This document shows, in pieces, positions 18,087 through 26,532 of a stretch of 64,000 nucleotides of DNA (positions are counted from its first letter, which is position 1; each line of letters begins with the position of its first letter). The stretch is from Phycisphaerales bacterium UBA7800. Lineage in GTDB: Bacteria > Planctomycetota > Phycisphaerae > Phycisphaerales > Phycisphaeraceae. The notes under the pieces are model-generated. The model had not been told where the DNA came from and made no database searches. It saw only the letters and a list, made by a program, of their open reading frames with translations. The position numbers were made by a program, and so were the translations under genes. The DNA is taken from the NCBI GenBank assembly GCA_002480565.1, contig DLCK01000084.1, positions 79,970-143,969 of the forward strand, written 5' to 3'.

Positions 18087-18836
18087 TTACCAAACCGGAT
18101 TGGCTTTGGCGCCGGGTGACCAGAGACTTTGTGGGTCACCATCGGTGAGTTTCCATGGGGTTTGATTCACACGAGCGATATCTGCAAAAGTTTGGACATG
18201 TCCGTCGATGAAGACGATGTTGTTGTAACTGCGTTGATGGATGCCTGGTTTGTAGACGCCACCTGAACCATATGCTGCCCCGACATAACTGGATTTAAAG
18301 GTTTCCCAGGGTGCTGCGTTAAAAAGCGTTGTCGAATTATTAAATCCTGCTTCGGTGAACATCAACGTCTTGCCATGCATGGGCATTTGATCAACGCGCA
18401 CCCAGTTGGTTGCGTAGGGATACGGGCCCGGGCCAAGGCGAAATGACATACCGTAGTTGGGCCAAATCTGGTTAGACAAAATTGAAAGTGCCGGGTGTGA
18501 TGGGCAGACGAGTTGCATGTTACCCCCAATTTCCGCCCACGTCTGAGCCTCCCCGTCATTGCCAAGATATGGTCGGAGCTTTGCAACCCATGTTTGGTTC
18601 GCCCCACCGCCGGAGACTTGAACCACGCTGAAATAGTCCTTGTTGTTCTGCACATACATCATTTGCGTCAGGCCGATCTGTCGGAGTTGTGATTGGCATT
18701 GCGTGGCCTTGGCCTGTTCACGTGCCGACGCCAATGCGGGTAAAAGTATCCCCACCAAAATGGCGATGATGGATATCACAACAAGTAATTCAATGAGTGT
18801 GAATGCAAATTTGGTTCTTAGATATCGAGCTGTCAT
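18087..18836 (-). CDS. DUF1559-like type II secretion pseudopilin
   Basis: Pseudopilin of 249 residues. The class III signal has A before FTLIELLVVISIIAILVG, with glutamate at mature position 5, followed by the amphipathic helix and CQSQLRQIGL typical of planctomycete prepilin-like proteins. The C terminus has H-x(10)-DG (residues 216-228, ending IDGH), close to the H-x9-DG processing-associated motif. The ATG at 18836 has a strong GGAGAG; an upstream GTG at 18872 is less likely. It lies between a regulator gene (45 bp gap) and a secreted hydrolase gene (56 bp gap). Confidence 0.9.
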   Translation of the reverse strand: MTARYLRTKFAFTLIELLVVISIIAILVGILLPALASAREQAKATQCQSQLRQIGLTQMMYVQNNKDYFSVVQVSGGGANQTWVAKLRPYLGNDGEAQTWAEIGGNMQLVCPSHPALSILSNQIWPNYGMSFRLGPGPYPYATNWVRVDQMPMHGKTLMFTEAGFNNSTTLFNAAPWETFKSSYVGAAYGSGGVYKPGIHQRSYNNIVFIDGHVQTFADIARVNQTPWKLTDGDPQSLWSPGAKANPVW

Positions 18837-18881
18837 TATGTCTCTCCATGGATTCATTTCATTGATATTCACGACTGAAAA

Positions 18882-20120
18882 CTAGCGATGAATCAGATGT
18901 GTATTGCCTGTTTGAAATGCTGCCTGAATCGCCATCGTGGCAGGAAACATTTCCGGGTATTCGATGTGGTGACAGAGTTGGCGAATGGTCACGGACGCAA
19001 ACATTTCAGGATCAAATTCCATCACTGACCATTGGTATTCACCGGGCAAGACATAGCCACGATTCCCCAAGGTGATAACTGCGATGTCCTTGCCGGGAAT
19101 GAGACCTTCAAGCTGCATCGCTTCGACAACACCGACGAGCACCATATCGTTTGCGACATAAATCGCATCGAGGTTGCCATCGGCTTTTTTGAGTAAGTTA
19201 CGAAATGCCCCCATGCCCGAGGCCACATCCATGTTCTGACTGTAGCTCCACAACGAATCTTCGAGTTGGTTTCTCAGCATGATGCCACGATGGATGTGAT
19301 GTTCCAAATCACATTGATCGGACTTTGCCATCGCAATGGTGCCGATGCGTTGATAGCCCTGTCCGACAAAACGATTCAATGCATTTTCACACGCCTTGGC
19401 AGTATCGACATAGACCGCAGGATGTAAATCAAAATCGCCACTGCCCATGATGTGAAAGTAATACGGGCAATCCGAGCCGGACAACTCACGTGCTTTTAAA
19501 AACGTGTCAGCATATTGCGCTCCGACAAGAAAACCGTCATCGCTGGCATTTTCAAGCTGCCTGGCCATCTCCTCAACGGGCAACGCTTCACGGCAACTGG
19601 CAACCTGCGTATGAACGGTCATGGTGTGACCTGCCAACTGAGCATGACGCATGAACATCGACAGCACAAAATGCGTTGTCGAGTGTGGCGGGGAGAGTTG
19701 CCAATCCGACCACAAACCGATGCGCAGGCTACGTGTGGACTTGCCAACCAGCCCGGGATTGAGTTGCGTTCCCACGACATGTGTATGCAGATCCAAAAAC
19801 AACTGCTCATGAGTCAATCCAAACGTCTTGGATTCCTGCCCTGCGGGATGACTGTGGACTCGGCGGACGTAGGTACCACTGCCCTGTCGACGCACAAGTA
19901 CGCCCTTTTCAGTGAACACCTTGATCGCTTCACGCACCTGTCGCCTCGTGACGCCCAAGTCGTTGGCCAACTCCTCCTCTGGCCGGATTCTTGCACCAAT
20001 ACAGGTCGGCGGCTGAGATAAAAGCCAACTCATCTCAATCACCAAGTCCGCAATCATCTTGCTTTTACGTTGTGATTTACTGACGGACTTGGAAGTTGTG
20101 GATGAAAGCGATTGGGACAC
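18882..20120 (-). CDS. GntR-type regulator with LacI-like effector domain
   Basis: Regulator of about 412 residues. The winged helix of GntR type is seen in ARIRPEEELANDLGVTRRQV and REAIKVFTEKGVLVRRQGSG. A LacI-like sugar-sensing domain follows (LRIGLWSDWQLSPPHSTTHF, AIYVANDMVLVGVVEAMQL). The GTG at 20120 is preferred because AGGA lies eight bases upstream; the open frame extends to a GTG at 20249. It heads the locus that contains a pseudopilin and a GH71-like hydrolase, which it presumably controls. Confidence 0.85.
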   Translation of the reverse strand: MSQSLSSTTSKSVSKSQRKSKMIADLVIEMSWLLSQPPTCIGARIRPEEELANDLGVTRRQVREAIKVFTEKGVLVRRQGSGTYVRRVHSHPAGQESKTFGLTHEQLFLDLHTHVVGTQLNPGLVGKSTRSLRIGLWSDWQLSPPHSTTHFVLSMFMRHAQLAGHTMTVHTQVASCREALPVEEMARQLENASDDGFLVGAQYADTFLKARELSGSDCPYYFHIMGSGDFDLHPAVYVDTAKACENALNRFVGQGYQRIGTIAMAKSDQCDLEHHIHRGIMLRNQLEDSLWSYSQNMDVASGMGAFRNLLKKADGNLDAIYVANDMVLVGVVEAMQLEGLIPGKDIAVITLGNRGYVLPGEYQWSVMEFDPEMFASVTIRQLCHHIEYPEMFPATMAIQAAFQTGNTHLIHR

Positions 20121-20260
20121 GATGAGCTTCCTGATGCTGGATAGATTCCAATATGCTTTGGAATCATACGAACGCGTTTTGAACAAATCAATAAATTTGT
20201 ACAAAATTAATTCACCCACATGAATTGTTACGGACAGCGTGGATATCACATTTAAGATAC

Positions 20261-20359
20261 AAGCCGTCAGATGAGTCCAATTTTGTGGACGAATCTGACG
20301 GGTAAATGATCATTTTCGATATTCGACCCGTCAGATTCGCCAAGCTCATCTGGCGGCTT
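20261..20359. repeat. Nested double inverted repeat upstream of GntR gene
   Basis: The outer arms AAGCCGTCAGATGAG (20261-20275) and CTCATCTGGCGGCTT (20345-20359) pair at 14 of 15 positions. The inner arms CGAATCTGACGGGT (20290-20303) and ACCCGTCAGATTCG (20326-20339) pair perfectly. Four copies of a CCGTCAGAT-like word therefore sit in alternating orientation. Confidence 0.85.
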
Positions 20360-20453
20360 GGGTGTGAAAAGTTTTATCTAATAACTCAGATCATGAAGTT
20401 CAAAGCGTTGAACATCCCAATCAATCAGCAGGCACAATGGTTAATAAGCGCAT

Positions 20454-20486
20454 AAAAAAAACGCTCCACCGTTTGGTGAAGCGTTT
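20454..20486 (-). terminator. Rho-independent terminator of tRNA-Phe
   Basis: On the minus strand AACGCTTCACC pairs with GGTGGAGCGTT around a short loop and runs into a T-tract, directly after the tRNA. Confidence 0.9.
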
Positions 20487-20487
20487 A

Positions 20488-20560
20488 TGGCTAGACCCGG
20501 ACTTGAACCGGGGACACCGGCATTTTCAATGCCGTGCTCTACCAACTGAGCTATCTAGCC
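20488..20560 (-). tRNA. tRNA-Phe (GAA)
   Basis: The cloverleaf is 73 nt. The acceptor stem GGCTAGA pairs with TCTAGCC and the discriminator is A. The anticodon arm CGGCA/TGCCG has the loop TTGAAAA, giving anticodon GAA. The T arm contains GGTTCAAGTC. CCA is not encoded. Confidence 0.97.
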
Positions 20561-20649
20561 GTTGGCTCTGACGCATGCGTCAGCGAGTTGGGTAATTTAG
20601 CATTTGATGAGCGTTTGTCAAACCGACTGCCAAGTTTTTGCAACCTTTT

Positions 20650-21234
20650 TTAGACAGAAGGAATGTCTGCCTCATGTGTTGCGGATTCGCCACGTTCAAT
20701 ACGGGCTTTTTCAGTAGCAACCCAGGGGATCGTATCCGCATTGCGTTCTGCCCAAAGTGGCATGGGGGTGAGTTGGCCGGTCTTCTTGTGAAGCTCTGCA
20801 AACTCCACCACCATCTCCTCACGGCTGTAGCTGGAGAGATCGTGATTCTTACCCATATGGATACAATCCGTAGGGCATGGTTCGGTGCATAGTCCGCAGA
20901 ACATGCACTTTTGATAGTCGATGGCATAACGCAGCAGTTCGCCACCGATCGCCTTGCCGGTCGCTTTATCGACCTTACGCGGGGCGGACTTCTCGATATA
21001 GATGCAGTCCACCGGGCAAGCCTTGGCGCAGGCATCGCAGGCAATGCACTTGTCTGCTTCAAACTCATGGATACCACGATATCTGGGAGCAAACGCGATT
21101 TTTTCATAGGGATACTGCACTGTCACTGTTTTGGAGAAGCAGTATTTGAGCGTAATGCGCATGCCGATGGCGATGCTCTTCACGGTCTCGTAAATATCAC
21201 GGAAATAGGCTTGTGCGGGGCTGTTGGCCGACAT
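20650..21234 (-). CDS. nuoI: NADH-quinone oxidoreductase subunit I
   Basis: Iron-sulfur subunit of respiratory complex I, 194 residues. It has two 4Fe-4S motifs, CIACDACAKACPVDC and CMFCGLCTEPCPTDC, in the family order (C-x2-C-x2-C-x3-C-P). The ATG at 21234 follows AGGAA. The neighbours are tRNA-Phe and ilvH; no other nuo gene is adjacent. nuoB lies alone about 11 kb away, so complex I genes are scattered here. Confidence 0.95.
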   Translation of the reverse strand: MSANSPAQAYFRDIYETVKSIAIGMRITLKYCFSKTVTVQYPYEKIAFAPRYRGIHEFEADKCIACDACAKACPVDCIYIEKSAPRKVDKATGKAIGGELLRYAIDYQKCMFCGLCTEPCPTDCIHMGKNHDLSSYSREEMVVEFAELHKKTGQLTPMPLWAERNADTIPWVATEKARIERGESATHEADIPSV

Positions 21235-21296
21235 GCTTGGGTTCCTGTGGGTTGCGGGAGTCAAACTAAGCTGTTGATGATACCGCAGGGACGCAG

Positions 21297-21466
21297 AGAT
21301 TTCGAATTTCGGATTTTTGATTTGTTCTTTTTTCAAACCGCTTGCGGTTTAGCACTCAAAGAGGTTGGGAATATTGCCTGTTCCCCCTCAGATACAAGTT
21401 GAACAAAACCGCTAAAAGGTTAGTAATTAAAAAATTCGAAATCTGAAATTCGAAATTCGAAATCCC
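21297..21466. repeat. Paired inverted repeat, family E, with a family F palindrome inside
   Basis: The left arm has AGATTTCGAATTTCGGATTT (from 21297) and the right arm (21432-21466) the inverse, CTGAAATTCGAAATTCG. Between them lies AAACCGCTTGCGGTTT (21335-21350), a palindrome also found at 29422-29437. The element fills the divergent nuoI-ilvH gap. Confidence 0.75.
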
Positions 21467-21478
21467 ACCTGTTATCCT

Positions 21479-22093
21479 ATGTCGACTATGAGCACAAACG
21501 AATCTCAACTTTATCGTCACGTGATTGCCGCCCTGGTCACCAATGAACCAGGCGTGTTAGCGCATGTTGCCTCCATGTTTGCCGCCCGCGGATTCAATAT
21601 TGATTCGCTGGTTGTCGGCCGAACAGAAAATCCTGAACTTTCGCGAATGACCATCGTCGTCAATGGTGATGATGCCACGCTTGAGCAGGTTCGCAAACAA
21701 CTTCAAAAACTCGTGGCTGTGGTTCGCATCGTCGACTATCTCGATGCTGCCTTTGTCGAACGTGACTTGATGCTGGTGCAGGTGAGTACGGTGGGTGAAA
21801 ACAGTCCCATCCAACACCGCACTGAAATCATCGAATTGGCCAACATCTTCCGCGCCCAAATCGTGGACGTGAGCAGTGACCAGGTGATGATCAAGATGTC
21901 AGGCACCGAAGAAAAAATCGAAGGCTTCATCGACATGATCAAGCCCTATGGCATCATCGAAATGGCACGAACTGGTGTCATTGCCATGTCTCGCGGTAAT
22001 GCAACTTCGGCCCGCAAAGCCAAAGCCAAGGCGGCTGTCTCACCACAAGCCAATCCACCTGCAATCGACCCGGGCGATCTGCCACCGGGATAA
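21479..22093 (+). CDS. ilvH: Acetolactate synthase small (regulatory) subunit
   Basis: Regulatory subunit of acetohydroxyacid synthase in branched-chain amino acid synthesis, 204 residues. The N-terminal ACT domain is clear (IAALVTNEPGVLAHVASMFA, RGFNIDSLVVG), and the C-terminal half has YGIIEMARTGVIAMSRG. The tail is rich in Lys and Ala and runs about 30 residues past the usual end. The catalytic subunit gene is not adjacent. ATG at 21479 or 21488 is possible; neither has a clear Shine-Dalgarno. Confidence 0.95.
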   Translation: MSTMSTNESQLYRHVIAALVTNEPGVLAHVASMFAARGFNIDSLVVGRTENPELSRMTIVVNGDDATLEQVRKQLQKLVAVVRIVDYLDAAFVERDLMLVQVSTVGENSPIQHRTEIIELANIFRAQIVDVSSDQVMIKMSGTEEKIEGFIDMIKPYGIIEMARTGVIAMSRGNATSARKAKAKAAVSPQANPPAIDPGDLPPG

Positions 22094-22120
22094 TCCAAAC
22101 CAAAAAGAACGGACTCGATT

Positions 22121-23992
22121 ATGGCCAAGTCAACCGTCAGTAAAAAGTCAGCATCCAAAAAATCGGCTGGCAAAAAAGCAAGTCAATCCACAACCCGGAA
22201 AACCACAAGCAAAGCCAAGGTGTCCAAGCCGACTTCCGGTAAAGGCTATACTCTCGCGCATGTGACCCATGAAGCTGTCGAACAAATCGGTGGCATTGGA
22301 ACCGTGCTCGAAGGACTGATGATCAGCCCGGAATACAAGTCACGTGTTGACCGATCCATTCTCATCGGCCCCATGGGAGGACATGTCCATGTCCCCAATC
22401 CCAACCTGCGTCTTGGTGAAATGGGCAAGGTTCTTTACTCCAGTGTCGACGGCATCGACGAACTGGGGCTGGCAGATAAATTCCAACCCATCGAGTGGGC
22501 CTTTGACGTGTCATTTGCCTACGGCACGCGTAAATATGACCAGCCGTCACAAGGCCGCAGTGGTAACGCTGAAGTCCTGCTTATTGATGTCTCGCATGTC
22601 AACGAAGCACGTAACAATGCCTTCAAAGCACGTCTCTGGGAAGAGTTTGGCTTAGACAGCGCCCGATACCAATCCGGTTGGGATTACGAAGAATATGTCC
22701 GTCTTGCTGAGCCTGCATATTATGCCCTGCATGCACTACTCAAGGATGAAGACTTCCCCTGCGTTCTGTTCTCCCATGAATTCATGGGCATGCCCGCAGC
22801 ACTTAAATCCATCATGGATGGCGGCGACAAGTTCCGTACCATTTATCATGCCCATGAGTGTCCAACGGCTCGGAGACTTTGCGAAGACCACCCCGGACAT
22901 GACACCATGTTCTACAGCGTGCTCGACACCGCACAGGCCAAAGGCAAGTATGTCGAAGAAGTCTTTGGCAACCTTGATGACATGATGCGCCATGCCCTGG
23001 TCAAACGAACTCACCTGCTTGATGGCATCATCGCAGTGGGCGACCGGACCCGTGATGAAATCAAATTCCTCTCAAGCGACTTTGATGACAAGGATGTGAC
23101 GCTGGTCTACAACGGCTTGCCAACGCATCAAGTCGACATCAAACTCAAGAACACCATGCGCGGTCACCTTCAGGAATTCAGTCACAAGCTTCTGGGCTTT
23201 ACACCTGACATTCTCATGACGCACGTCGCCCGCCCGGTGATCTCCAAAGCCATCTGGCGCGACCTTCAAGTCTGTCATGAAATGGATGCATCACTTGGCA
23301 AGCAGGACAAAAAAGCAGTCCTGTACATTCTGACTTCTGCAGGCGGCACACGTTCCAAGGCAGATGTCGAACACATGTGCAAGAGCTACGGCTGGCCGCT
23401 GCATCACAAGGCTGGCTACCCCGACCTCTGCGGGCCGGAAGTCGAGCTTGCCAACGATGCTGCTGAGTTCAACTTGAATCATAAAAATGTCAAGGTCGTC
23501 CTCGTCAATCAATTTGGCTGGGGACCGGATCTTGTCGGACCCTACTGTCATGAAGAATTGGACATGTCCGGTCTTCGCATTGCAGTGGATGTGGAATTTG
23601 GTGCAGCGGACTACGAACCGTTTGGCATCAGTCCGCTTGAACCACTGGCATGTGGCGCGATCTGCGTAATTTCCGACGCCTGCGGCTGTGAAGGCTTTGT
23701 CCGACATACCACCAAAGGTAAAACTGTCCCCAACGTCATCGTCGGCAAGTACACCCTCCCCGGTGGCAGCAAGTCCATTAAGGAACTGCTCAAAATCACC
23801 GCAGCAGATCGCGAAAAAGTTGAACTCAAAGAAGCCAAACGCATCGCCAAGTTGCTCCTTGCTGATACGCCACAAACCGACGCACAACGCAAAAAACTCA
23901 TCACCTCCGGCACCAAGTTGGTGGATAAAATGGGCTGGGACCAAGTCATCACCGACGGCTTGGCCCAATTGCTCGCGAAGGTGACAAAGTAA
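22121..23992 (+). CDS. Glycogen synthase-like glycosyltransferase with basic N-terminal tail
   Basis: GT-B glycosyltransferase of 623 residues. The sugar-nucleotide loop is VEQIGGIGTVLEGL (about 53-66), and the retaining-enzyme E-x7-E motif is EPFGISPLE (about 499-507). Features such as IYHAHECPTARR suggest glycogen/starch synthase-like proteins. The first 41 residues hold 12 Lys, one Arg and no acidic residue, with many Ser and Thr, like a histone H1-type tail. It follows ilvH by 27 bp. The substrate is unproved; an alpha-glucan is likely. Confidence 0.8.
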   Translation: MAKSTVSKKSASKKSAGKKASQSTTRKTTSKAKVSKPTSGKGYTLAHVTHEAVEQIGGIGTVLEGLMISPEYKSRVDRSILIGPMGGHVHVPNPNLRLGEMGKVLYSSVDGIDELGLADKFQPIEWAFDVSFAYGTRKYDQPSQGRSGNAEVLLIDVSHVNEARNNAFKARLWEEFGLDSARYQSGWDYEEYVRLAEPAYYALHALLKDEDFPCVLFSHEFMGMPAALKSIMDGGDKFRTIYHAHECPTARRLCEDHPGHDTMFYSVLDTAQAKGKYVEEVFGNLDDMMRHALVKRTHLLDGIIAVGDRTRDEIKFLSSDFDDKDVTLVYNGLPTHQVDIKLKNTMRGHLQEFSHKLLGFTPDILMTHVARPVISKAIWRDLQVCHEMDASLGKQDKKAVLYILTSAGGTRSKADVEHMCKSYGWPLHHKAGYPDLCGPEVELANDAAEFNLNHKNVKVVLVNQFGWGPDLVGPYCHEELDMSGLRIAVDVEFGAADYEPFGISPLEPLACGAICVISDACGCEGFVRHTTKGKTVPNVIVGKYTLPGGSKSIKELLKITAADREKVELKEAKRIAKLLLADTPQTDAQRKKLITSGTKLVDKMGWDQVITDGLAQLLAKVTK

Positions 23993-24008
23993 TTGCAAGC
24001 CAATTGAT

Positions 24009-24128
24009 GAAACACAGAGGCACTGAAACACTGCGCTAAGACACTAAAATTACTTGGCTTAGATGTAAAAAAAAAACAATTTTTTATCATCTCTGCTTTG
24101 CTCTCTGTGACTCTGTGGCTCTGTGGTA
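24009..24128. repeat. Paired inverted repeat, family A (CACAGAG)
   Basis: The left arm begins AACACAGAGGCACTGAAACA; the right arm ends CTGTGACTCTGTGGCTCTGT. It lies after the glycosyltransferase gene. Related elements are at 24815-24893, 50034-50127 and 50738-50812. Confidence 0.75.
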
Positions 24129-24173
24129 AAGGCATTTAGCAATCGACATTCTCAATGCCTTGTTTAATGCCCC

Positions 24174-24202
24174 TTGCATCCGTTTAAACAAGCTGTTATA
24201 GT
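24174..24202 (+). promoter_or_regulatory. Sigma-70-type promoter of rplS
   Basis: TTGCAT (24174-24179) and TATAGT (24197-24202) are separated by exactly 17 bp, about 50 bp before the rplS start. Confidence 0.6.
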
Positions 24203-24251
24203 ACCCGACTCGAAACTGATTTTAACTAGACTTATACGATTGAGGCCTGCC

Positions 24252-24695
24252 ATGAGCCAGAGCATCATTGAACAACTTGAACAGTCCCAGATTCGCACCG
24301 ACCTGCCTACGTTAAACGTAGGTGACACCGTTGATGTGCATTACCGCATCATCGAAGGTAACAAGGAACGAATCCAGGTCTTCAACGGCGTGGTTATCAA
24401 GAAGGAAAACCGTGGCTTGAATTCCAACGTCACCGTCCGTCGCATCGTGGCAAACGAAGGCGTCGAACGTATCTTCCCGCTCAACAGCCCCAAGATTTCC
24501 AATATTGAAATCAAGCGTCACGGCGATGCCCGTCGCTCGAAGCTTTACTTCCTGCGTGACCGCGTTGGCAAGAGCCGTCGTCTGCGTGACCGTCGTCGTG
24601 GTATGCAACACGCTACGGTTGTCATCGGCTCACAAAAGGCCGCTAAAGCCGCTGCCCTTGCTCAAGCTGCAGCCGCCGCAGAAGCCTCTGAATAA
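24252..24695 (+). CDS. rplS: 50S ribosomal protein L19
   Basis: Ribosomal protein L19 of 147 residues; the usual length is about 115. The core is clear: NVGDTVDVHYRIIEGNKERI, VFNGVVIKKENRG, VERIFPLNSPKISNIEI and FLRDRVGKSRRLRDRR. A C-terminal alanine-rich tail of about 30 residues is extra. The ATG at 24252 follows TGAGG. The gene stands alone, without trmD or rimM, and ends in its own terminator. Confidence 0.96.
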   Translation: MSQSIIEQLEQSQIRTDLPTLNVGDTVDVHYRIIEGNKERIQVFNGVVIKKENRGLNSNVTVRRIVANEGVERIFPLNSPKISNIEIKRHGDARRSKLYFLRDRVGKSRRLRDRRRGMQHATVVIGSQKAAKAAALAQAAAAAEASE

Positions 24696-24743
24696 AATCA
24701 GTGTCGGATGGTGAAACATCCTGATACGATCAAACGAACACTC

Positions 24744-24776
24744 AAAAGACGCGGCCGCAAGGTTCGCGTCTTTTTT
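24744..24776 (+). terminator. Rho-independent terminator after rplS
   Basis: AAGACGCG pairs with CGCGTCTT around an 11-nt loop and is followed by a T-run. Confidence 0.9.
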
Positions 24777-24814
24777 CATGATTGCATTTTGTGCAATTTT
24801 TACGAATTGGAATC

Positions 24815-24893
24815 AACCACAGAGTCACAGAGACACTAAGTAAAAAATGTCTTTATACTCTTGGAATTCTCTGAGCCTCTGTGACTCTGTGGT
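24815..24893. repeat. Paired inverted repeat, family A (CACAGAG)
   Basis: The left arm AACCACAGAGTCACAGAGAC pairs with the right arm CCTCTGTGACTCTGTGGT, with an AT-rich centre. It lies between rplS and lysS. Confidence 0.85.
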
Positions 24894-24946
24894 AAAGCCA
24901 TGGAGCATGAAACGACCAATAGCCAACACTCACCGGAGCCTTGAAC

Positions 24947-26482
24947 ATGTCCGACAAGCCCAATAACAATCAAGCTGCCAACCAACCTGAAGAAAATCCC
25001 AACGAGCTATTGGCAGATCGTCGCCGTAAACTCGACCGAATCCGTGATGAATTTGAAATCGATCCCTTCGGCCAACGTGTCGATGGCCTGGTGAGTCTCA
25101 ACACCGCGTTGGATACCTATGACGGTGCAGCCGACGAAGCCCACAAAGCCGACGCCGAGAATGACACCCGTCCCATCGTTAAAGTCGCAGGCCGTATTAT
25201 CCAGCATCGTGTCATGGGCAATTTGATCTTCATGCGCCTGCGTGATGCATCAGGTGACTTACAGGTTGCAGTGAGTAAGAAGGCAGTGGACCTACCGAGT
25301 TTCAAACTTGCCAAGCTCGTGGATCTGGGTGATATCGTCGTCGCTCAAGGCCCCCTTGCCAAGACCAAAACTGGTGAGATCACCGCATGGTCCAATGGCC
25401 AAGCGAGCTTCCAACTTGCTACCAAGTCCCTGGCTTTGCCCCCTGGCAAGTTCCACGGTCTGCAAGATCCTGAGACCCGCTATCGCAAGCGTTACATGGA
25501 CATGTATGCCAACCCTCAAGTGATCCAGACATTCCAGAAGCGTTGCAACATTGTCAGCCAAATCCGTACTGTCATGCAAAGCGAAGGCTTCCTGGAAGTC
25601 GAAACGCCCATGCTCCAACCCATCGCCGGTGGCGCTGCAGCCAAGCCGTTTGAAACACATCACAACGCGCTGGACATGGAACTGTACATGCGCATTGCAC
25701 CAGAACTCTACCTCAAGCGACTGCTCGTTGGTGGCTTGCCCAAGGTGTTCGAAATCAACCGTAACTTCCGCAACGAAGGCATTGACCGATCGCACAACCC
25801 CGAGTTCACCATGCTCGAAGCGTACGAAGCGTTCGGCGATCTCTACTCCGTCATGGACCTTACCGAAAAAGTCTTCCAGACCGTTGCCCAAAATGTCTGC
25901 GGCTCACTTAAGCAACCCTACGGTGAGATCGAAATCGACTATGGTAATTTCCGTCGTGCCAAGTACCTTGAGCTGTTCGTCGAACACAACGGCTTTGACC
26001 ATGCTGACCATGACAAACTTGTCGAAAAAGCTAAGTCGCTGCACATCGACCCGGCTGGCAAGGATCACGATCTGCTGCTCAACGAAGTCTGGGAAGAGAC
26101 CGTCGAAGAACATCTCGTCCAACCGACCTTCGTTATCGACTACCCTGCAAGTCTCTGCCCACTGACCAAGCGTAAACCTGACGAACCGGAAATTGCAGAG
26201 CGTTTTGAACTGTTCATCGCCAAGATGGAATTAGCCAACGCCTACACAGAACTCAACGACCCGGATGTGCAGGAAGCCAACTTCCGTCAACAAATCTCCG
26301 GCATGGATGATGAGGAAAACACCTTCCGCACGGTCGACGAAGACTTCCTCGAAGCCCTTCGTGTCGGCATGCCCCCTGCTGGTGGTTTAGGTATCGGCAT
26401 CGACCGCTTGATCATGCTTATGACCAACAGCCACACCATCCGCGACGTGATCTTGTTCCCATTGATGCGGCCACAAGGCTGA
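24947..26482 (+). CDS. lysS: Lysyl-tRNA synthetase (class II)
   Basis: Charges tRNA-Lys. The protein is 511 residues. The N-terminal OB-fold anticodon domain (about 70-170) contains VAGRIIQHRVMGNLIFMRLR. Class II motifs follow: motif 1 near EGFLEVETPMLQPIAGGA, motif 2 FRNEGIDRSHNPEFTMLEAY, and motif 3 GGLGIGIDRLIML. The ATG at 24947 has GGAG nine bases upstream and is preferred over a TTG at 24941. Confidence 0.97.
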   Translation: MSDKPNNNQAANQPEENPNELLADRRRKLDRIRDEFEIDPFGQRVDGLVSLNTALDTYDGAADEAHKADAENDTRPIVKVAGRIIQHRVMGNLIFMRLRDASGDLQVAVSKKAVDLPSFKLAKLVDLGDIVVAQGPLAKTKTGEITAWSNGQASFQLATKSLALPPGKFHGLQDPETRYRKRYMDMYANPQVIQTFQKRCNIVSQIRTVMQSEGFLEVETPMLQPIAGGAAAKPFETHHNALDMELYMRIAPELYLKRLLVGGLPKVFEINRNFRNEGIDRSHNPEFTMLEAYEAFGDLYSVMDLTEKVFQTVAQNVCGSLKQPYGEIEIDYGNFRRAKYLELFVEHNGFDHADHDKLVEKAKSLHIDPAGKDHDLLLNEVWEETVEEHLVQPTFVIDYPASLCPLTKRKPDEPEIAERFELFIAKMELANAYTELNDPDVQEANFRQQISGMDDEENTFRTVDEDFLEALRVGMPPAGGLGIGIDRLIMLMTNSHTIRDVILFPLMRPQG

Positions 26483-26532
26483 GATTATTTTGCCAGAACT
26501 TGCAGCCTTGGGTTGATTGGTTGGTAATGATT

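Noticed and set aside
23291..24031. Open frame of 246 codons on the minus strand opposite the glycosyltransferase gene
   Set aside because: Antisense to a well-supported enzyme; no motif or ribosome site.
25292..25891. Open frame of 199 codons opposite lysS
   Set aside because: lysS has all class II motifs on the other strand.
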